From assembly GCA_034509755.1 (NCBI GenBank), contig CM067552.1, positions 20,518,753 through 20,582,752 of the forward strand: DNA of 64,000 nt, given 5' to 3'. A program made the translations under genes and the position numbers. The notes under the pieces were generated by a model that did not search any database, was not told the DNA's origin, and was given only the letters and a program-made list of their open reading frames with translations. This stretch comes from Anisodus tanguticus (Eukaryota; Streptophyta; Magnoliopsida; Solanales; Solanaceae). Shown here in pieces: positions 59,729 through 64,000 of this stretch (positions within the stretch are counted from its first letter, which is position 1; each line of letters opens with the position of its first letter).

Positions 59729-60793
59729 TGGTCTGATAATGTAGTAAATGATGATTGATAGTACATAACAATAACCGGAGATGTAACGACCTTACGTCTC
59801 TCCGACAATTTTAAAAAATGTATCCTTATAAACCTTGTGCATTATAGATGTATCGGTAGGGGATTAAATATCATTGTGTACAGATATATGGTATACCTAA
59901 GGACATGGTCATAGTACCCTTGTCTGACCACCGAGATACAGCCAGTTGGGCAGTTATGTATCTTTAATCACCACCGAGCTACGACCGGTAGGGCAGACAT
60001 GTACTTACCACCAGGCTATAGTTGGTCGAGCAGTTATGTTATATGCATTTACCATAGGTTGGTCAGTTGTGTATCATTATTTACTGCCGGTAGGGAAGAA
60101 ATGTACCACCAGGCTATGGTCGGTCAGGCAATTACCACTGATCAGTTGGGCAATTAAAGTTTACGATATTGATATTAGCCTCAAAGAGTGGCTCGATATG
60201 AAATGATATAGATCTGTAATGTGGCATTACATATAAGTATAGTCATTATGCATGTCATGACCTTTAGTGGCAAGTACGAGATATAGGTTGATACTTTATG
60301 ATTCTTTTACATTGATGTCTTACTTTTTCTTATATTGTCTTACATATTCAGTACATATTTTGTACTAACATCTTTTTTGTTGGGGGAAACTGCGCTTCAT
60401 GTTCGCGGGTTCAGATGGACGGATTGATGATCTCACTAGTAGGTTCTCAGCTCAGCTATGGTTTGTGCACTCCTTTTGTTCTTGAGTTGCTGTTTTTGAG
60501 TTAGTATGATGATATATACATGTTACGAGTAGGCTGGAGCCCTTTCCTTGCTATGTTATGTTAGTCGGATGTTCTTAGAGGCTTTTGTAGACACTTATAT
60601 GCATGGTTAGGTTTAGTATATTGGTAGAATATATATATATGTCGAGGCCTCGTAGGCCCATGCGGATATATGTTTTGGAATTCTCTACTTACAGGTGTGT
60701 AAATACAATAAGTTTAATGGTTTTATAAGACAAGTTTCTCATGTACGTAAGACACTAGGTGTATGTCCATCACACCTAGGTTTGGGTGTGACA
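58541..60793 (+). repeat. LTR G: complete 2253-bp LTR of a Del-like element
   Basis: Runs from TGTTACACCCCG to GGTTTGGGTGTGACA. The LTR end is joined directly to RT coding of element H, so it is the 3' LTR of an element inserted there. A minisatellite lies at 59925-60150. No gag or early pol of G is in the window. Confidence 0.85.
59925..60150 (+). repeat. Minisatellite in LTR G
   Basis: Five to seven imperfect units of about 22-45 bases with the core CCACC(A/G)GGCTA..GGTCGGGCAGTTATGTA. Units differ by several substitutions and length changes. Confidence 0.75.
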
Positions 60794-60798
60794 CATCA
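60794..60798. repeat. Presumed target-site duplication of element G, right copy
   Basis: CATCA follows the LTR end and belongs to the RT codons of element H. The left partner was not found because the left flank of G is rearranged. Confidence 0.35.
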
Positions 60799-63678
60799 TT
60801 TGTGGGTCAAGGAGAAGGATATTTCAGAAACCGCTTTCAGGACCAGGTACGACCATTTTGAGTTCCTTGTGATGTCGTTTGGGCTTACTAATGCGCCAAC
60901 AGCTTTTATGGACATGATGAATCGGGTGTTGAAGCTATTCTTGGATATCTTTGTGATTGTGTTCATAGATGATATTTTGGTGTATTTTCGATCGAAAGAG
61001 AAGCATGTGTATCATTTGCGAGTGGTGCTACAAATGCTCCAGGATCATAAGTTATATGCAAGGTTCTCCAAATGTGAGTTCTGGTTGAATTCAGTAGCCT
61101 TTCTTGCCATATAGTTTCAGATGAAGGAATTAAGGTTGATACTCAGAAGATTTCAGCTCTAAAAATTGGTCGAGACCTACAACTCCTATAGAAGTTTTTA
61201 GTTTCTTAGGCTTAGCAGGCTATCATCGGAGATTTGTCGAGGGCTTTTCTTCTATCTCTGCTCCGTTGATAAAGCAAACTTATAAGGAAGCTAAGATTCA
61301 GTGGTCGAATGCGTATGAATAGGGTTTCCAGGAATTGAAGGGTAGGCTCACGTCAACACCTATCTTGACACTCCCAAAAGGTTCTGAGGGGTTTGTTGTC
61401 TATTGTGATGCTTTGAGGGGTGGCTTAGGCTATTTTCTGATGCAGTATCACAAGGTTATCGCATATGCTTTAAGGCAATTGAGGAAGCATGAACAAAACT
61501 ACTCAACTCATGATCTTGAATTAGCAGTGGTCGTGTTTGCCTTAAATATATGGATCATTATCTCTATGGAGTTCATGTTTATATCTTTACAGATCACAAG
61601 AGCCTCCAGTATATTTTCTTGCGGAAATAGTTAAACCTGAGGCAGAGAAGATAGCTCAAATTATTGAAAGATTATGATTTTGACATTCTATATCATCGCA
61701 GCAAAGCTAATGTGGTAGATGATGCTTTAATTCGTAAGTCTATGGGTAGTCTAAGTCATGTAGCAGCTAAGAAGATGCTAATGACTAAAGACTTGTGTTT
61801 AATTAGCCAGTTTGAGCATTATATTGCTTAATTCAGGTAATGGAACTGTTGTTGTCCAGAATACCGCAGAGTCCTCATTAATAGCTTAAGTGAAAGAATG
61901 ATAGTTTGAAGATGCTGAATTTGTAAGGATGATAAAAGGAATCCCACGGCATAAGAAGTTGATACTACATCTTGGGAAGGACGGTGTTCTTAGATATCGA
62001 GGTTGTTTGTGTGTGCCAGATGTTGGAGGACTCAGAGAGTGTATTATGGAAGAGGTTCATCAGTCTCGATATTATGTGAATCCAGGGTCCACAAAGATGT
62101 ATCACGATTTTACAGGGATTTACTTGTGAAATTAGATGAAGAAGAATGTTGCAGAATATGTTGCCCAACGTCTAAACTGTCAACAAGTTAAAATTGAACA
62201 CCAAAAGACCGGGGGACTAGTTTAGAATGTAGAGCTTCCGACATCAAATTAGGAGATGATTAACATGGATTTTACTATAGGTTTTCCCCATTCACATTGG
62301 AAGTATGACTCCATATGAGTGATCGTTGATAGGTTGACGAACTTGGCCCATTTCCTTCCAGTTAACACTACCTATATAACTAAGGATTATGCCCGATTAT
62401 ACATAAAAGAGATAGTTTGCCTTAATGGTATTCCCATATCTATTATCTCTGATGGAGGTTCTCAGTTTACAGCTAATGTTTGACGATTATTCCAAAATTA
62501 TTTAGGTACTCAGGTGAGCCATCGTACATCATTCTATTAGCAGACTAAATGACAGGCTGAGCACACTATCCAGACGCTCGAAGATATGTTGATGATTTAT
62601 GTGTTGGGCTTTAAAGGCAGTTGAGATGATCATTTTCCGCTTATTGAATTTGTTTATAATAATAGCCATTACTCCAACATCATCATGGCTCTATATGAAT
62701 CCTTGTATGGGCAGAAGTGTAGATCTCCGATTTGCTAGTTTGAGGTGGGCAAAGCTGAGTTGCTAGGCCTCGACATGGTACAACAAGTAGTAGACAAGGT
62801 GAAGTTGATCCTGGATCACGTATTGACTGCCCAAAGATTGCATAAGTCTTATTCAGATGTTTGGCGCCGAGATTTAGAGTTTGTCGTTGGCGATAGGGTA
62901 TAAGGGCATGATGAAATTGGGAAAGAAGGGAAAGCTTAGCCCTATATATGTCTGATCATATAAGATTATTTGGAGGATCAGCCAAGTGGCATATGAGTAT
63001 GAGTTACCTCTTGAATTGGAGGCAGTCCATCCAGTGTTTCATGTATTAATGTTTCAAACGTTTATAGGGGATCCCTATGGCATTACCCCTATAGAGGATG
63101 TTTAGATTATGAAGGACCTGTCTGACGAAGAAGTCCCAGTTTCCATCCTATATCATCAAGTCCAAAAGTTGTGTACTAAAGAAGTAGCCTCCGTTAAAGT
63201 GTTAAGGAGAAACGATAACATAGAAGAGATGAAATGGGAGGCTAAAGAGTACATGAAATCTAGATATCCTCATTTATTCTAGACAGCAGGTTCATGTTGA
63301 TACTCGTACGATACAATTTATTTATTCTTACCCTATAGTAGTGAACTTACCTTACATACATTGTAATGGCAATGATTATGGAACATATGTGATAGACACA
63401 ACCCAGACTATGAAACTTGACAGTTAAGGTGAGTTATACTGTAGCTTAATTTATAGATCTCTTGACAAGTAGATTATCGTGTGAGGTTGATGTGATATTA
63501 TGTATATTATTGTATAGCCCTGTGTGGCGCTTGTTATGTTTTCTGGAAGCGTGGTCAGTTTTTGATAGTCCTATTTACAGAAGAAACTCAGGAAAACAAT
63601 TCATAAAATCCAGAGAGTTAGATTTCTCGGATACATTAACCCAACATTTGAGGATGAATGTTCTTAATAGGAGAAGGA
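60794..63678 (+). pseudogene. Element H pol: RT to integrase, decayed
   Basis: RT starts within the HHLWVKEKDISETAF block and includes MSFGLTNAPTAFMDMMN and catalytic FIDD in IVFIDDILVYF (about 60960). RNase H has FVVYCDALRGGLGY and NYSTHDLELA (61390-61530). The integrase zinc finger region is at 61930-62190, the core has NMDFTIGFP (62262), IISDGGSQF (62445) and an altered QAEHTIQTLEDM (62550), and the C-terminal block YEYELPLELEAVHPVF lies near 62990. In-frame stops are frequent after 61110. The PPT AATAGGAGAAGGA is at 63666-63678. Gag, protease and the start of RT are missing, cut off by element G. Confidence 0.9.
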
Positions 63679-64000
63679 TGTTACACCCCGTATTTTATGT
63701 CTCTTTCCTCATAAGTTAACTAACATAAGTACGGATAGGTTATGATGTCCCTATGACGTTGATGAATATTTTAACCAAGTATTAAGTAAGTATCATAAGG
63801 TTTTGGGTTAAATGAATCAAATGAAATGCGTTTGTCAAAAAGTCAGTTTGGACAGTCCATTTCACAGACCGTGAAACTGATTCACAGCCTGTAAAGTGGT
63901 GATTCTCTACTGTGAATCACTATCCAGAAGCTAAAATTTCAGGTGGCAATTCACGGCCGGTGAAATGGATTCATGGCTCGTGAATCTGCCATGAAATTGA
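63679..64000 (+). repeat. Element H 3' LTR, start only
   Basis: Starts TGTTACACCCCG after the PPT and runs off the window. At 63840-63990 a word of the type TTCACGGCC..GTGAA is repeated five to six times in direct and inverted form. Confidence 0.8.

Noticed and set aside
1..64000. A host protein-coding gene or a novel multi-gene system.
   Set aside because: Every longer open frame belongs to a retroelement or to the viral sequence, or is a chance opening in a repeat. No exon-like set with splice sites and conserved protein content was found.

Overview
The window is a stretch of plant nuclear heterochromatin made almost entirely of decayed, nested transposable elements; I find no intact host gene, no rRNA gene and no CRISPR array. 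A nightshade-family (Solanaceae) plant is the best guess. The basis is recalled family knowledge: RTE-type LINEs ending in (TTG)n, Del/Tekay- and CRM-type Ty3/gypsy elements with their typical LTR ends and tRNA-iMet primer sites, and an integrated caulimovirus-like sequence (endogenous pararetrovirus, EPRV). The species cannot be read from the sequence.

Layout. 1-11203: plus-strand Ty3/gypsy-like element A with >3 kb LTRs and a non-coding interior; a 5'-truncated LINE with a 14-bp target duplication sits in its left LTR. Element A interrupts the gag of minus-strand element D (11204-12597). 12598-26375: minus-strand Del-like element C, with a truncated left LTR, decayed gag and a right LTR that carries a second LINE fragment and is split by element B (18071-25617). 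Element B is complete in structure: 643-bp LTRs, PBS, PPT and a 5-bp target duplication, and its pol frame runs into the 3' LTR as in the CRM clade. 26376-34134: minus-strand Del-like element E, whose left LTR holds an 830-bp hAT-like element with an 8-bp duplication. 34135-36401: LTR fragment J inside the 5' leader of a CRM-like remnant K.

36470-46382: two EPRV copies in head-to-head inverted orientation. Between their 5' ends lies a 75-nt copy of initiator tRNA-Met, including the post-transcriptionally added CCA, joined directly to the complement of the viral leader. That is the structure of a tRNA-primed strong-stop cDNA and is the most unusual feature here. 46391-53354: minus-strand Del-like element M, carrying a third LINE insertion with a 13-bp duplication. 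52815-59728: a rearranged block in which about 2.75 kb is duplicated, with a third partial copy and a small inverted junction. 58541-60793: a 2.25-kb LTR (G) with an internal minisatellite, inserted in the reverse transcriptase of plus-strand element H (60794-64000), whose 3' LTR leaves the window.

Nothing here works as a gene network. The sequence records serial insertion (LINE in A, A in D, B in C, hAT in E, J in K, LINE in M, G in H), deletion, LTR conversion and viral integration. All coding regions carry stops or frameshifts and are annotated as pseudogenes. Coordinates of decayed boundaries are approximate, and percent identities are hand counts.
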